From a virus: a stretch of 21,635 bases of DNA. Under the pieces are notes generated by a model. It was not told where the DNA came from, did no database searches, and saw only the letters and a list, made by a program, of their open reading frames with translations. Shown in pieces: positions 14,580-21,635 of the stretch. The position numbers and the translations under genes are program-made. The stretch is taken from positions 1-21,635 of the IMG/VR virus record IMGVR_UViG_3300012920_000330. One strand, given 5' to 3'. Position 1 is the stretch's first letter. Every line of letters begins with the position of its first letter.

Positions 14580-15184
14580 GTAATATCCTCAACCATCATT
14601 TCCCACATACTCTGATCAGGAATAACAAAACCGAGTGTAATCCTTGGACCACCACCTGCACAATGCCAAAAAGGATTATCTTGCCCACCGTAATATCCAA
14701 CTTTTGCTGACCACCCTATTGGATCTTGCATTGTTTTGACTTCATCATTATCTAGATACTGAAACCAACCATCACCGTCGCTATAATTAAATAGAATATT
14801 GAATCCAGGAACATCCCAATTATTATGCCATCCCATATATCCATCTGGAGGATAATAAACGTGGACAGCACTATGTCTTGCCCCTAGAAATTTAACAAGT
14901 TTATCGTTGAATTTTTCAGATTCTTTTTTGAATTTATCAGGGGATCTTGCACCCACACCAAAATAAACATTGCGTATTAATTCTGGTGGACCAGCGTGTT
15001 GACCTTTTTCTTTTCCCATTGGCTTTTGTAACATCAAATCAAGATATTCTCTAGACGATGCATACATAACATCTTTATCGCCCTTTTGGTCAACATATAA
15101 CTCTGACAAATCCTGATCAAAGAACCACTTTCTGTGTTCCTCGAGTATTTCTAAGATCTCATTATTAAGGTCTATAAACTTCAC
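14576..15184 (-). CDS. 2OG-Fe(II) oxygenase-like protein
   Basis: This 202-residue protein has the layout of iron/2-oxoglutarate oxygenases common in T4-like marine phages. AVHVYYPPDGYMGWHNNWDV at residues 106-125 gives the first metal histidine (H120), GWFQYLDN at 139-146 a core strand, and WHCAGGGPRITLGFVI at 173-188 the distal histidine (H174) and the arginine (R181) that should bind 2-oxoglutarate. The usual HxD/E carboxylate is Asn here (H120-N-N122), with D124 two residues on, so metal binding may be unusual. The start is GTG, 20 nt inside the preceding gene, with GAGG upstream; no ATG fits. Substrate unknown; a link to the adjacent glycosyltransferase is suggested by the overlap. Confidence 0.62.
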   Translation of the reverse strand: MKFIDLNNEILEILEEHRKWFFDQDLSELYVDQKGDKDVMYASSREYLDLMLQKPMGKEKGQHAGPPELIRNVYFGVGARSPDKFKKESEKFNDKLVKFLGARHSAVHVYYPPDGYMGWHNNWDVPGFNILFNYSDGDGWFQYLDNDEVKTMQDPIGWSAKVGYYGGQDNPFWHCAGGGPRITLGFVIPDQSMWEMMVEDIT

Positions 15185-15875
15185 TTGCCATTAACCTCGT
15201 ATGTGCTATTGTATAATGCTGTATCACTATTTCTTCGCCCATTAATTCTTCTTCCTTATAACCATTTACAAAGTTCCACTTTGCATCTGGTGCAGGAAAC
15301 TCTCCTACTTTAACCTGAAAATTGCCATTAGTCAATAGATTCCACATAGTAAATGTATCCCATTTTCTAACTTCTTCTGGATATGGAGAAGGATCCCAGC
15401 GTGGATCGTTTTGTTCTAGATACCCAGTATACCAACTATCCATTAAATCTTTGGTCGTTTTTGTGTTGTAAAGAAATAAACCACAGTGATAAATCATTTC
15501 TTCTGTTTCAGACAGCTTGGTAATCTTTGCGTTGTATGGACGATTCCTTGTAAAAATTATATCATTGTCGCCGAGTAAATCGAAAACCTCTGATATTTCT
15601 TCGCTTTGTATAGTAGTATCACAATCAATATAAAGAGTTGTATCGTATGGAGATTTAGATAGTGCCCAAAGTTTCGCTCTTATATGATTCGGCACACCTT
15701 CAGTTATAATCTGATCAAATATTTCACGTGCTTCATCACACACCCACGTTTCATGAGTGAACAAAGTAATCTTCGCTTCGGGATAAAAATCTAAGAGAGA
15801 CTGTGCACTATATAGTGCTGCATAATAGAATTGTTTATTTACTGAAGCAACGTAAACAAATCCATTATTCTTCAT
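15165..15875 (-). CDS. GT8-like glycosyltransferase
   Basis: This 236-residue protein differs from the plus-strand transferases and resembles glycosyltransferase family 8 and related glycogenin-type enzymes. NGFVYVASVNKQFYYAALYS at residues 4-23 is the nucleotide-binding start, HIRAKLWALSKSPYDTTLYI at 64-83 leads into the metal-binding DCD (D84, D86), YHCGLFLYNT is the core strand, and VIQHYT near the C-terminus gives the last metal-ligand histidine. It probably transfers a hexose from a nucleotide donor. The ATG overlaps the end of the coiled-coil gene by 11 nt, and the end overlaps the oxygenase gene by 20 nt, so the three are probably one operon. Confidence 0.77.
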   Translation of the reverse strand: MKNNGFVYVASVNKQFYYAALYSAQSLLDFYPEAKITLFTHETWVCDEAREIFDQIITEGVPNHIRAKLWALSKSPYDTTLYIDCDTTIQSEEISEVFDLLGDNDIIFTRNRPYNAKITKLSETEEMIYHCGLFLYNTKTTKDLMDSWYTGYLEQNDPRWDPSPYPEEVRKWDTFTMWNLLTNGNFQVKVGEFPAPDAKWNFVNGYKEEELMGEEIVIQHYTIAHTRLMASEVYRP

Positions 15876-16317
15876 TCGCCAATGCTTCCTGTATCAACAG
15901 GGTTGCAAATGCTTGGATTTCGATTGGTGTCTTTGCTTTTCTAAGACGTTTCTTTAGATCTCTGTTTTGTGAGTTTTTGATTTCCTCGATTTCAAACGCT
16001 TCGAGTTTCATATTAAAAAGAGTTTCTTGTCTACGTCTGACCTTATCAGCTTCAACTCTTTCACGATGAACCTGTTCTTGTCTTATTTGCTCTTCTTTAT
16101 GTTTGGCTGTTAGTTCGTCTAACTTTTCTTCGCCAAAAGTTTCTAGGATTTCGTCATAATCCTGATTGACTCCACCAGATGCATCAATATGAACAACCGC
16201 ATATTCACCAGTACCAGTTAATCTTCTGGCGACCATGCGTCTATTCTCCTTATCTTTCCAGATAGGATCTTTCCACATTGGTTTGATTTCGTCGTTTGAG
16301 GTTGCAATAACGTCCAT
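15865..16317 (-). CDS. Conserved-looking coiled-coil protein, function unknown
   Basis: The product has 150 residues. The N-terminal third (MWKDPIWKDKENRRMVARRL, then GEYAVVHIDASGGVNQDYDE) looks like a small folded domain. Residues about 63-125 are a long, highly charged helix (EEQIRQEQVHRERVEADKVR and following), probably a coiled coil. The rest is a short helix. A start at the ATG with GGAG upstream is clear, and a near-consensus late box lies 20 nt before it. A virion or assembly role fits the late promoter and the tail-fibre neighbours upstream, but the family is not recognised. Tail-fibre chaperone is one possibility and is untested. Confidence 0.65.
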   Translation of the reverse strand: MDVIATSNDEIKPMWKDPIWKDKENRRMVARRLTGTGEYAVVHIDASGGVNQDYDEILETFGEEKLDELTAKHKEEQIRQEQVHRERVEADKVRRRQETLFNMKLEAFEIEEIKNSQNRDLKKRLRKAKTPIEIQAFATLLIQEALANEE

Positions 16318-16336
16318 AATTACTCCATAATAAATT

Positions 16337-16344
16337 AATTTATA
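16337..16344 (-). promoter_or_regulatory. Possible late promoter for the coiled-coil operon
   Basis: TATAAATT on the minus strand, 7 of 8 matches to the late box, lies 19 nt before the ATG at 16317. Its spacing is like that of the perfect box at 8954-8961. Confidence 0.42.
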
Positions 16345-16351
16345 TTTCTAT

Positions 16352-17431
16352 TTAGCCAATTCTAACAAACAGTTTTTTAGATTCTTGTGTGCTTGAAGAA
16401 CTGATAATCGTCACACCATCATAATAACCTGTGTATGTACCTGAATAAGATCCATCATAAGAACCTGTATATCCTCCAGTATATGAACCTGTGTAAGATC
16501 CAGTATATGAAGTTCCAGAGTATCCACTAAAAGATGCTGCATAAGATCCAGCATATGCTCCATCATATGTACCAGAATAAGTTCCATCATAAGAACCTGT
16601 GTATGAACCAGTATAAGAACCAGCATATGCATAGGTCGCTGTATCTTTCGCCTGATCAGTCATCGTTTCACCTTGCTGTTGCCAAGTTCCAGTTCCTGGA
16701 GCAGCTGATTCAAAGTCATATGTGCCAATTTGTGAACCTGTGGCGTCTTGAATTCTGTTTACAAAAGGTGCATATAATGCTTCAACTTCAGCTGTTGACA
16801 TAGCTTGTAAAGATTGATCATCTGGTTTTTTAACTAAACTCTCGAATGTTTGAAGAGTATGTGGAGTAGTTGCTGCAGTTTTTTGCCAAAGTGTTTTTGT
16901 TACAGAAGTTCCGTCCACTTGTGTGTCAGTAATAGTTCCTCTACTTGTCCACGTACCACCAGATGGAGCAGAAGCTGATAGGTAATAAAGACCTGCTGTA
17001 TTCGTATTCCCTGCAACCATAGCTGCAATAATTGGATCGCAAATTTCAGATGCAATTTCAGCGTCTGTCATCTCAAGTAAATCAGCTTCGGCATTTACTC
17101 TTACTGGTCTTTCAAAAGTACCACTATCTGCAGTAGTACCCATTGCAATGGTATAAACATTTACATTAGTTGTTGCACCATCTGTTGGGTGTGTACCAAC
17201 TGCATCGTTTCTTTTTCTGTCTGTGAATGTTCCAATATCAGTGAACCCAGAAGGGACACTACCTGAAGTTCTTAATCTTAGAGATGCGGTTCCATCAACA
17301 CTAGCATATTTTGTTGTGATCAGATTTGCTGTAGTGGTTTTTAACTCAGTGAGAGTCATCTCACGGACACCACCTTCGTAGTTATTACCGTTGCTGTCTG
17401 TAGTACCTTCTATTCTTATTGGACCAGCCAT
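16352..17431 (-). CDS. Repeat-rich tail-fibre-like protein with YTGS tail
   Basis: This 359-residue protein is built from repeats. Residues 24-71, 120-172 and 210-262 are three copies of one unit: a helix-like MTxxE(I/L) segment, then a strand, then SxPxxGTWxxxGxxTD (SGSVPSGFTDIG, SASAPSGGTWTSRG, SAAPGTGTWQQQG). Residues 267-339 are a run of YxGS/YxGT tetrapeptides with a Tyr at almost every fourth residue, then a short C-terminal strand (KLFVRIG). The N-terminus MAGPIRIEGTTDSNGNNYEG resembles other phage fibre-type starts. Together with its neighbours this suggests a host-contact fibre or fibre-associated protein. The Tyr/Gly repeat could form a beta-helical or adhesive shaft (inference). 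The start has AAGGA upstream. Confidence 0.7.
   Translation of the reverse strand: MAGPIRIEGTTDSNGNNYEGGVREMTLTELKTTTANLITTKYASVDGTASLRLRTSGSVPSGFTDIGTFTDRKRNDAVGTHPTDGATTNVNVYTIAMGTTADSGTFERPVRVNAEADLLEMTDAEIASEICDPIIAAMVAGNTNTAGLYYLSASAPSGGTWTSRGTITDTQVDGTSVTKTLWQKTAATTPHTLQTFESLVKKPDDQSLQAMSTAEVEALYAPFVNRIQDATGSQIGTYDFESAAPGTGTWQQQGETMTDQAKDTATYAYAGSYTGSYTGSYDGTYSGTYDGAYAGSYAASFSGYSGTSYTGSYTGSYTGGYTGSYDGSYSGTYTGYYDGVTIISSSSTQESKKLFVRIG
16415..16633 (-). repeat. Tandem 12-bp units encoding YxGS/YxGT repeats
   Basis: Units such as TAYACTGGTTCN coded on the minus strand repeat with a 12-bp period for about 220 bp, giving YTGSYTGSYDGTYSGTYDG-type protein with one irregular patch (ASFSGYSGT). 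Codons vary between units, so the protein pattern is probably selected rather than freshly expanded. Confidence 0.85.
16646..16804 (-). repeat. Unit 3 of threefold repeat in the fibre-like protein
   Basis: Residues about 210-262, with MSTAEVEALYAPFVNRIQDA followed by SAAPGTGTWQQQG. The counterparts are at 16916-17074 and 17219-17362. Confidence 0.65.
16916..17074 (-). repeat. Unit 2 of threefold repeat in the fibre-like protein
   Basis: Residues about 120-172, with EMTDAEIASEICDPIIAAMV followed by SASAPSGGTWTSRGTITD. Confidence 0.65.
17219..17362 (-). repeat. Unit 1 of threefold repeat in the fibre-like protein
   Basis: Residues about 24-71, with EMTLTELKTTTANLITTKYA followed by SGSVPSGFTDIGTFTD. 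It is the most divergent of the three; Phe replaces the Trp. Confidence 0.55.
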
Positions 17432-17441
17432 TATAAAATCC

Positions 17442-18485
17442 TTAGTTTAACAAGTCGCCGTTTGAACCATAAATTGCTATTGGTCTTAACACTTCCCAGT
17501 TTGTAGCGTCTTTACATACCAAAACCATAGATGTTTTGGAAGGTAAATCTTTTGCAGCATTTGCAGATCCTGCATCAATTGTATCTGAAGTATTAGGATA
17601 AACTTTGATATCATTCGCCGTTGTGTTATAAATTTCTACTCTTAAACCTGTTGCAGCTGCTTTTAGTTTCACACCTTGACCAGCGGTAGCAGTACTAACA
17701 ATATTGATTGTCTCTGTAAGTGCAGTTGCATTACCCTGAACATCACCAGCTGCCGTTACTGCTGCAGTTATGCCGTATTTTAAATCTCCTGAAAGAGTAG
17801 TTGCTCCTGTTACACTCAAGTCACCAGCAGTTGCTACGTTACCTGTAGTTGCAACAGTAAAGTTTGAACCGTTTACGTCAATACCGCCATCTAAAGATGT
17901 AAGACCATCTACTGTTAAAGTTCCTGTTGTGGCGACGTTACCTGTTGAGTCAGCTACTGTAAATGCGCTATCAACATCAATACCACCATCGAGAGATGCT
18001 AGACCTGTTGCAGTTAAAGTAGTTGCAACAACTGCATCACCTTCGTCAGTAGACTGCCATTGAGTTGCAGAAACAGCTACAAAATCACGACCCTTTTCTG
18101 GACCAAGTGATAGTGCAGCATTTGCTGATAAATCATTAATAGATTCTCCAGGATATGGATAAATCTTAACTGTGTTTGCAGTAGAGTTAAATATAGTTAC
18201 ACGTGTACCAGTTGCTGCATCGAGTAGCTGAACCCCTTGGTTCGCACTTGCTGTATTAATGATATTATATGTTTTTGTCAGAGCAGTTGCATCGCCCTGA
18301 ACCGTTCCAGCTGCAGTAACCGAAGCATCAACACCGACAATAAATCGACCTGATACCGTAATATCATCAACAACAATGTCGTCACCGCTTTGATACTTAT
18401 CGGTGTTTAAATTGGTAAAGTTACTATCTACTTCCGTGTTAGTAAGCGGAGAGCCTTTACCTGATCGAGTTGTAAGTGTTGACAT
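17442..18485 (-). CDS. Tail-fibre-like virion protein with duplicated domain
   Basis: This 347-residue protein begins MSTLTTRSGKGSPLTNTEVD, followed by SNFTNLNTDKY, the usual N-terminal pattern of tail-fibre-like proteins of marine T4-like phages. Residues 51-146 and 238-333 are two copies of a domain of about 96 residues: VTAAGxVQGxATALTxTxNI, a turn, TGxRVxIxNxTANxxKxYP, and ATxWxSTD/ATNWEVLRP at the end. Between them residues 157-187 and 189-218 are a shorter repeat, TLTxxGLxSLDGGIDVx followed by FTVAxxTGNVAT, a pattern found in beta-helical or trimeric fibre shafts. A receptor-binding or structural role is inferred. AGGTAAG precedes the ATG; a late box lies 70 nt upstream inside the previous gene. 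Confidence 0.75.
   Translation of the reverse strand: MSTLTTRSGKGSPLTNTEVDSNFTNLNTDKYQSGDDIVVDDITVSGRFIVGVDASVTAAGTVQGDATALTKTYNIINTASANQGVQLLDAATGTRVTIFNSTANTVKIYPYPGESINDLSANAALSLGPEKGRDFVAVSATQWQSTDEGDAVVATTLTATGLASLDGGIDVDSAFTVADSTGNVATTGTLTVDGLTSLDGGIDVNGSNFTVATTGNVATAGDLSVTGATTLSGDLKYGITAAVTAAGDVQGNATALTETINIVSTATAGQGVKLKAAATGLRVEIYNTTANDIKVYPNTSDTIDAGSANAAKDLPSKTSMVLVCKDATNWEVLRPIAIYGSNGDLLN
17487..17774 (-). repeat. Second copy of the 96-residue domain
   Basis: Residues 238-333 of the fibre-like protein align along their whole length with residues 51-146. Shared points are VTAAG, QG, ATALT, TGxRVxI, TANxxKxYP and the W near the end. Confidence 0.8.
18048..18335 (-). repeat. First copy of the 96-residue domain
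   Basis: Residues 51-146 of the fibre-like protein. They are separated from the second copy by the short TLTxxGLxSLDGGIDV repeats. Confidence 0.8.
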
Positions 18486-18495
18486 TTTTTCTTAC

Positions 18496-18696
18496 CTATT
18501 TTTTTAAAATTACCTGAATGGCATCTTTTATCATTGCCAAATCTTCTTTCAGACTATTTATATCGTCGCAAACTTCATCTAACTTCTTAGATTGTTTTTT
18601 TTGCTTCTTATATTGTTCGAGTCCAGCTAAATCATTACTGAGTAATGCATTAGTATCTGGATCTCTTGTGTATTTATCAGTTGTAAAACCAGACAT
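18496..18696 (-). CDS. Small coiled-coil protein (66 residues)
   Basis: The product starts MSGFTTDKYTRDPDTNALLS and continues with a short segment NDLAGLEQYKKQKKQSKKLD, then a helix DDINSLKEDLAMIKDAIQVI at residues 44-63 with hydrophobic residues in a heptad-like pattern. Such a helix suggests an oligomer, perhaps a fibre connector or assembly helper; the family is not recognised. It lies 8 nt after the large virion protein and 10 nt before the fibre-like protein, so it is probably co-transcribed with them. The ATG has AGGTAAT upstream. Late-box sequence for the next gene lies inside it. Confidence 0.68.
   Translation of the reverse strand: MSGFTTDKYTRDPDTNALLSNDLAGLEQYKKQKKQSKKLDEVCDDINSLKEDLAMIKDAIQVILKK
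18555..18562 (-). promoter_or_regulatory. Possible internal late promoter for the fibre-like protein
   Basis: On the minus strand this is a perfect TATAAATA, followed by G, inside the 66-residue gene and 69 nt before the fibre-like protein start. The distance matches that of the gp18 promoter. A coding-sequence coincidence is possible in A+T-rich DNA. Confidence 0.4.
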
Positions 18697-18704
18697 TTAA
18701 TTAC

Positions 18705-21635
18705 CTATACCTGCAGAGCGATAGCCCTTAAATTTTTCAACTGAGGAACATTCGAGGTATTATCAGTCAACATCACAATCTTTATTGCAAACTGCTTAAA
18801 GGTTGTATAAGTTGTAGTACCAAGAGTGGCTGTTGCTGTTGCACCAGAGCCACCGCCCCCAGAAATTGTTATTGTTGGAGCAGCTGAAGATGTAGAGTAT
18901 CTTCCTGGATCCGTAATAATGATCGAGGCAACTGCTCCACTGCTTAGAACTGCTATACCTTTTGCTTGTCTGGTAGCTGTACCACCAGAGAAAGTTACCG
19001 TTGGTGCAGTGGTATAACCAGAGCCACCAGCGGATATTGTAGTTGCGCTAACACGCTTGACTGAATATTCAAGCACATCACTTCCATTGAGGTTTGCATT
19101 ATCAATAGTGTATTTTTTCTCAATGAATTGAGTTTGTGCTAGACCTTGACCGTCAGGAACTGATTCTTCTTTTAATTCAAACCAATCAAGTTCTTCTCTG
19201 ATATCCGCATCATCCTCTGCAGCCAAGAATTTACCATATACTTTCGTTGAAGAACCAAATGGAGTTTTCTCATCTAAAAAGACTTTTAGATCTTGAGCGT
19301 CTTGACCGTCGGAAAGTCTTACAGTTTTAGAAATATATCTTGCAAGAGCGTTACCGTTATTATTTGAATTCTCATTTGTAGAATCATTATTGATTTTATT
19401 CTTAGTTGTAATAAATCCACAACGAGATAGGTCGATTACTGGGCTGACAAACTTATTATCAGTTGTAAGAACTGCTGTGTTATTGAATGACTTATTACTA
19501 CTAAGGTTTGCATCTTCGTTTGATTTAGAATATACAGCAAACTCTTTTGTAGTTATTTGTTGTTCAACTTTAGTAATCTTACGGTCAACAGTTCCTTTAG
19601 TAGAAACTCCAGTAGATTGAGTACCAGCATATGTGTGATCAATCTTAGTTTGTGGTAAGACTAATTCACCAAAATTAAGCTGTATTTTATTAAATATTTT
19701 ATTTTCAATAGAAGCAAGAGTTCCTTGTGTCGTACCGTTTGAAATGATATCATTCACACTAAAGTCAGACTTTGTAAGCTGTGTTCTAGCGACATCATTT
19801 AATACCGAATATCTTTCAACTGCTGCAGTCTTAGTTACGACATCAATAATAAATCCAGTACCTGAACCAGTTGATGCAGATTGTGCTACGTTTGTTCCGT
19901 CTGCAGTAAATCCAGATCCCATTGTATCAATACTGAATCCAGTTACTGCACCAGAACTTACAGTTGTTACTTTAAGTTTCAAGCCAGTTCCGTTACCAAA
20001 ACCAGCAAAGGTTACAACATCATCGACTGCGTGACCAGAGCCACCACTGTCAAGAGTAATATCAAATCCGTGGAGTTGATCACCTGCTGCAAATGCACCA
20101 GCTGTAAAGTCAGTCATTTTCAGATAATCTATTGGACCATTTGTAAACTTAGCTGTACCAGTTCCACCAGCTGTAAAGTTACAACGATATATTCTATGCA
20201 TTAAGTCTTCAGCTTGGAATGCATTCCAAGTTTTGTTGTTCGATGATACAAAAAGAACACCAGAAGAAACATCTTCAGCTACAATTCTTTCTGTAGTACC
20301 AACTTTGTTTTCACCAAGTTCTGATACCCAAACTTCATAATCTGGGCTGTTTGCTTGAGGAAGTGTAACAATACAATACTCTCTACCGCCCTCGAGGAAG
20401 ATCGGTGAGTCAAATGTTACTTCAGTGGCAGCAAATGTTACTGTTCCATCAGATGCTTCTGATGATATATTTACTTCAGAAGGTGAAAGATATTTAGAGC
20501 CATAAGGTACAACCCTCGCTCCAGGATAGCCATTCACCACTTCTCTTATCTGAATTGTAATACCGTCAGTGGAAGATTTATTTCTGAAGTATAACTCGAC
20601 TTTAGGGCAGAAGATACCTTCAGCGTTTGTAATTGTGAAGGTTTGCGCTGTTGGGTCATCCGCTGTTAGATTAACATCAATATTTACGTTTGACGTTACA
20701 TCTTCAACACGGACATCTGTTACTAAGTTTGCAACCGTTTGTGGATTACCAGCGTTTGTGCCTGTCGCAAATGAAGGCACTTGAGTAGAAATAATAGATC
20801 CTTGACTTACTGCATCTAGACCGAATGACGAGAATGTCGCTTCGGCAGAAGTAGTTGTAAAGCCATCTCTGTTTAAAATATCATCTGTAAGACGTAATAC
20901 TTTTTCACCAATACGGAAAGTGTCCGATGGTATTCTAAACTGTGCTGCAAGTCTACCTTCAGAGTCAGTTACAAGAGCAGAACCAAATGCATTGGTTGTT
21001 TCATTAAAGTCTGACCAGAAGTTATTTACACCAGCTGCAAGTCTAGAAGTAAATGTAGAATATGTTAATGCACGACAATGATCAGAAACTGGATCTCCAT
21101 CAAAGTATGCATACACACGAGTATTTGGTTTTAATCTTGTGGCATTGAAAGTTACGTTTTGAGATCTCATAAATGGTGAGAACCCAATATCAACAATCCT
21201 ATCGCCCAAGTCTTGGTTAAGTGTTGTGCTTCCTGTTGATTGAATTGTAAGAGTATCTACTGATTGTTGTAAGTTTGATGAATCTACAACTTGATTCATA
21301 GATGCGTTAAAATCAACAGTCGCAGATGATGTTACTCTGTTTCTTCTGCCACCCCTGTCAGAATCAGAATCTCTACCACCAAATTCAATATCTTGTGATT
21401 GAGAAGTTGTACCAGTCATACTGGTTTCAATACCATTTACGATACCAGCATTGTTCAGACTGTCAGCTAGGTTTTCAAGTGATGCACCGATCGCATTATT
21501 TTCAACGACTATATCACCACCGTCTTCCATTGCAACAAAGTTATCTGATTGTGGATAAAGTTCTATATCACCTTTATAGTTAAACAATAACGATCCGATA
21601 CAGTTACGGAATTTAGAAGCGTTAATGTTTCTTTG
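18705..21635 (-). CDS. Large virion structural protein, probably baseplate or fibre related (5' end outside window)
   Basis: The frame is open to the window edge: sixteen codons upstream of a TTG at 21587 continue without a stop (reading QRNINASKFRNCIGSL), so the true start lies beyond. At least 976 residues are present. VDIGFSPFMRSQNVTFNATR followed by LKPNTRVYAYFDGDPVS, about 150 residues into the visible part, is a sequence common in large myovirus structural proteins that act in the baseplate or fibres. The C-terminus (FKQFAIKIVMLTDNTSNVPQ, then LKNLRAIALQV) is also typical of such proteins. Two Gly-rich modules are seen: a diverged one (LDSGGSGHAVDDVV to the FIIDVVTKT end) and, near the C-terminus, one like those of gp15 and gp18. 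The exact T4 counterpart is not clear. Confidence 0.78.
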   Translation of the reverse strand, partial: QRNINASKFRNCIGSLLFNYKGDIELYPQSDNFVAMEDGGDIVVENNAIGASLENLADSLNNAGIVNGIETSMTGTTSQSQDIEFGGRDSDSDRGGRRNRVTSSATVDFNASMNQVVDSSNLQQSVDTLTIQSTGSTTLNQDLGDRIVDIGFSPFMRSQNVTFNATRLKPNTRVYAYFDGDPVSDHCRALTYSTFTSRLAAGVNNFWSDFNETTNAFGSALVTDSEGRLAAQFRIPSDTFRIGEKVLRLTDDILNRDGFTTTSAEATFSSFGLDAVSQGSIISTQVPSFATGTNAGNPQTVANLVTDVRVEDVTSNVNIDVNLTADDPTAQTFTITNAEGIFCPKVELYFRNKSSTDGITIQIREVVNGYPGARVVPYGSKYLSPSEVNISSEASDGTVTFAATEVTFDSPIFLEGGREYCIVTLPQANSPDYEVWVSELGENKVGTTERIVAEDVSSGVLFVSSNNKTWNAFQAEDLMHRIYRCNFTAGGTGTAKFTNGPIDYLKMTDFTAGAFAAGDQLHGFDITLDSGGSGHAVDDVVTFAGFGNGTGLKLKVTTVSSGAVTGFSIDTMGSGFTADGTNVAQSASTGSGTGFIIDVVTKTAAVERYSVLNDVARTQLTKSDFSVNDIISNGTTQGTLASIENKIFNKIQLNFGELVLPQTKIDHTYAGTQSTGVSTKGTVDRKITKVEQQITTKEFAVYSKSNEDANLSSNKSFNNTAVLTTDNKFVSPVIDLSRCGFITTKNKINNDSTNENSNNNGNALARYISKTVRLSDGQDAQDLKVFLDEKTPFGSSTKVYGKFLAAEDDADIREELDWFELKEESVPDGQGLAQTQFIEKKYTIDNANLNGSDVLEYSVKRVSATTISAGGSGYTTAPTVTFSGGTATRQAKGIAVLSSGAVASIIITDPGRYSTSSAAPTITISGGGGSGATATATLGTTTYTTFKQFAIKIVMLTDNTSNVPQLKNLRAIALQV
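18820..19042 (-). repeat. GGxGYT module in the large virion protein
   Basis: [18 protein letters not shown], a SSGAVASIIITDPGRYSTSS link and [18 protein letters not shown] form the same double unit as in gp18 and gp15. It precedes the conserved C-terminal 30 residues of the protein. Confidence 0.78.
19830..20070 (-). repeat. Diverged GGxG module in the large virion protein
   Basis: DITLDSGGSGHAVDDVVTFA, then VSSGAVTGFSIDTMGSGFTA and a Ser/Thr/Gly-rich end keep the spacing of the GGxGYT module but have lost the PTVT consensus. Boundaries are approximate. Confidence 0.55.

Noticed and set aside
16415-16633. Possible CRISPR-like or regulatory tandem repeats
   Set aside because: The 12-bp period stays in frame with the fibre-like protein and codes for YxGS units; there are no spacers.

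Overview
The window is a piece of the genome of a T4-like marine myovirus. The evidence is the ordered block of T4-type morphogenesis genes on the minus strand. Reading in the direction of transcription from about 8.4 kb to position 1, these are neck gp13, neck gp14, tail completion gp15, small terminase gp16, large terminase gp17, tail sheath gp18, tail tube gp19 and portal gp20, the last cut by the window edge. The low G+C, the GGxGYTxxPTVT and YTGS repeats in virion proteins, and the host-like glycan genes between structural genes resemble phages of marine picocyanobacteria or SAR11. The sequence alone does not identify the host. TATAAATA boxes, the T4-type late promoter, stand before several of these genes.

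Layout. Positions 1-8418 (minus) hold gp20 to gp13, packed with 1-20 nt overlaps or short gaps. Positions 8480-8604 are a non-coding, 52% G+C stretch that folds by eye into a closed multi-helix RNA with a loop-loop pseudoknot. Positions 8606-8932 (minus) encode a small beta-rich virion protein. Positions 9005-14119 (plus) are a seven-gene glycan cassette on the strand opposite to the late genes, starting at a sigma70-like promoter: four related DxD glycosyltransferases, a TagD-like cytidylyltransferase, an FkbM methyltransferase and a second methyltransferase-like protein. The second glycosyltransferase carries a C-terminal radical SAM/SPASM-like region whose three radical-SAM cysteines are all replaced, and its most likely start codon is ATA. 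Positions 14149-14579 (plus) hold a late promoter, a 5' hairpin and two small one-helix membrane proteins. Positions 14576-16317 (minus) encode a 2OG-Fe(II) oxygenase-like protein, a GT8-like glycosyltransferase and a coiled-coil protein. Positions 16352-21635 (minus) encode two repeat-rich tail-fibre-like proteins, a small coiled-coil protein and a large virion protein whose 5' end lies beyond the window.

How it works together. The minus-strand genes build the neck, tail and packaging motor and probably the host-contact fibres, under late control. The plus-strand cassette looks like a separately controlled (probably earlier) module for altering a glycan, either on the host surface or on virion proteins; this role is inference. 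The repeat modules shared by gp15, gp18 and the large virion protein suggest a decoration domain spread among structural genes. No tRNA, integrase, insertion sequence or CRISPR array was seen.
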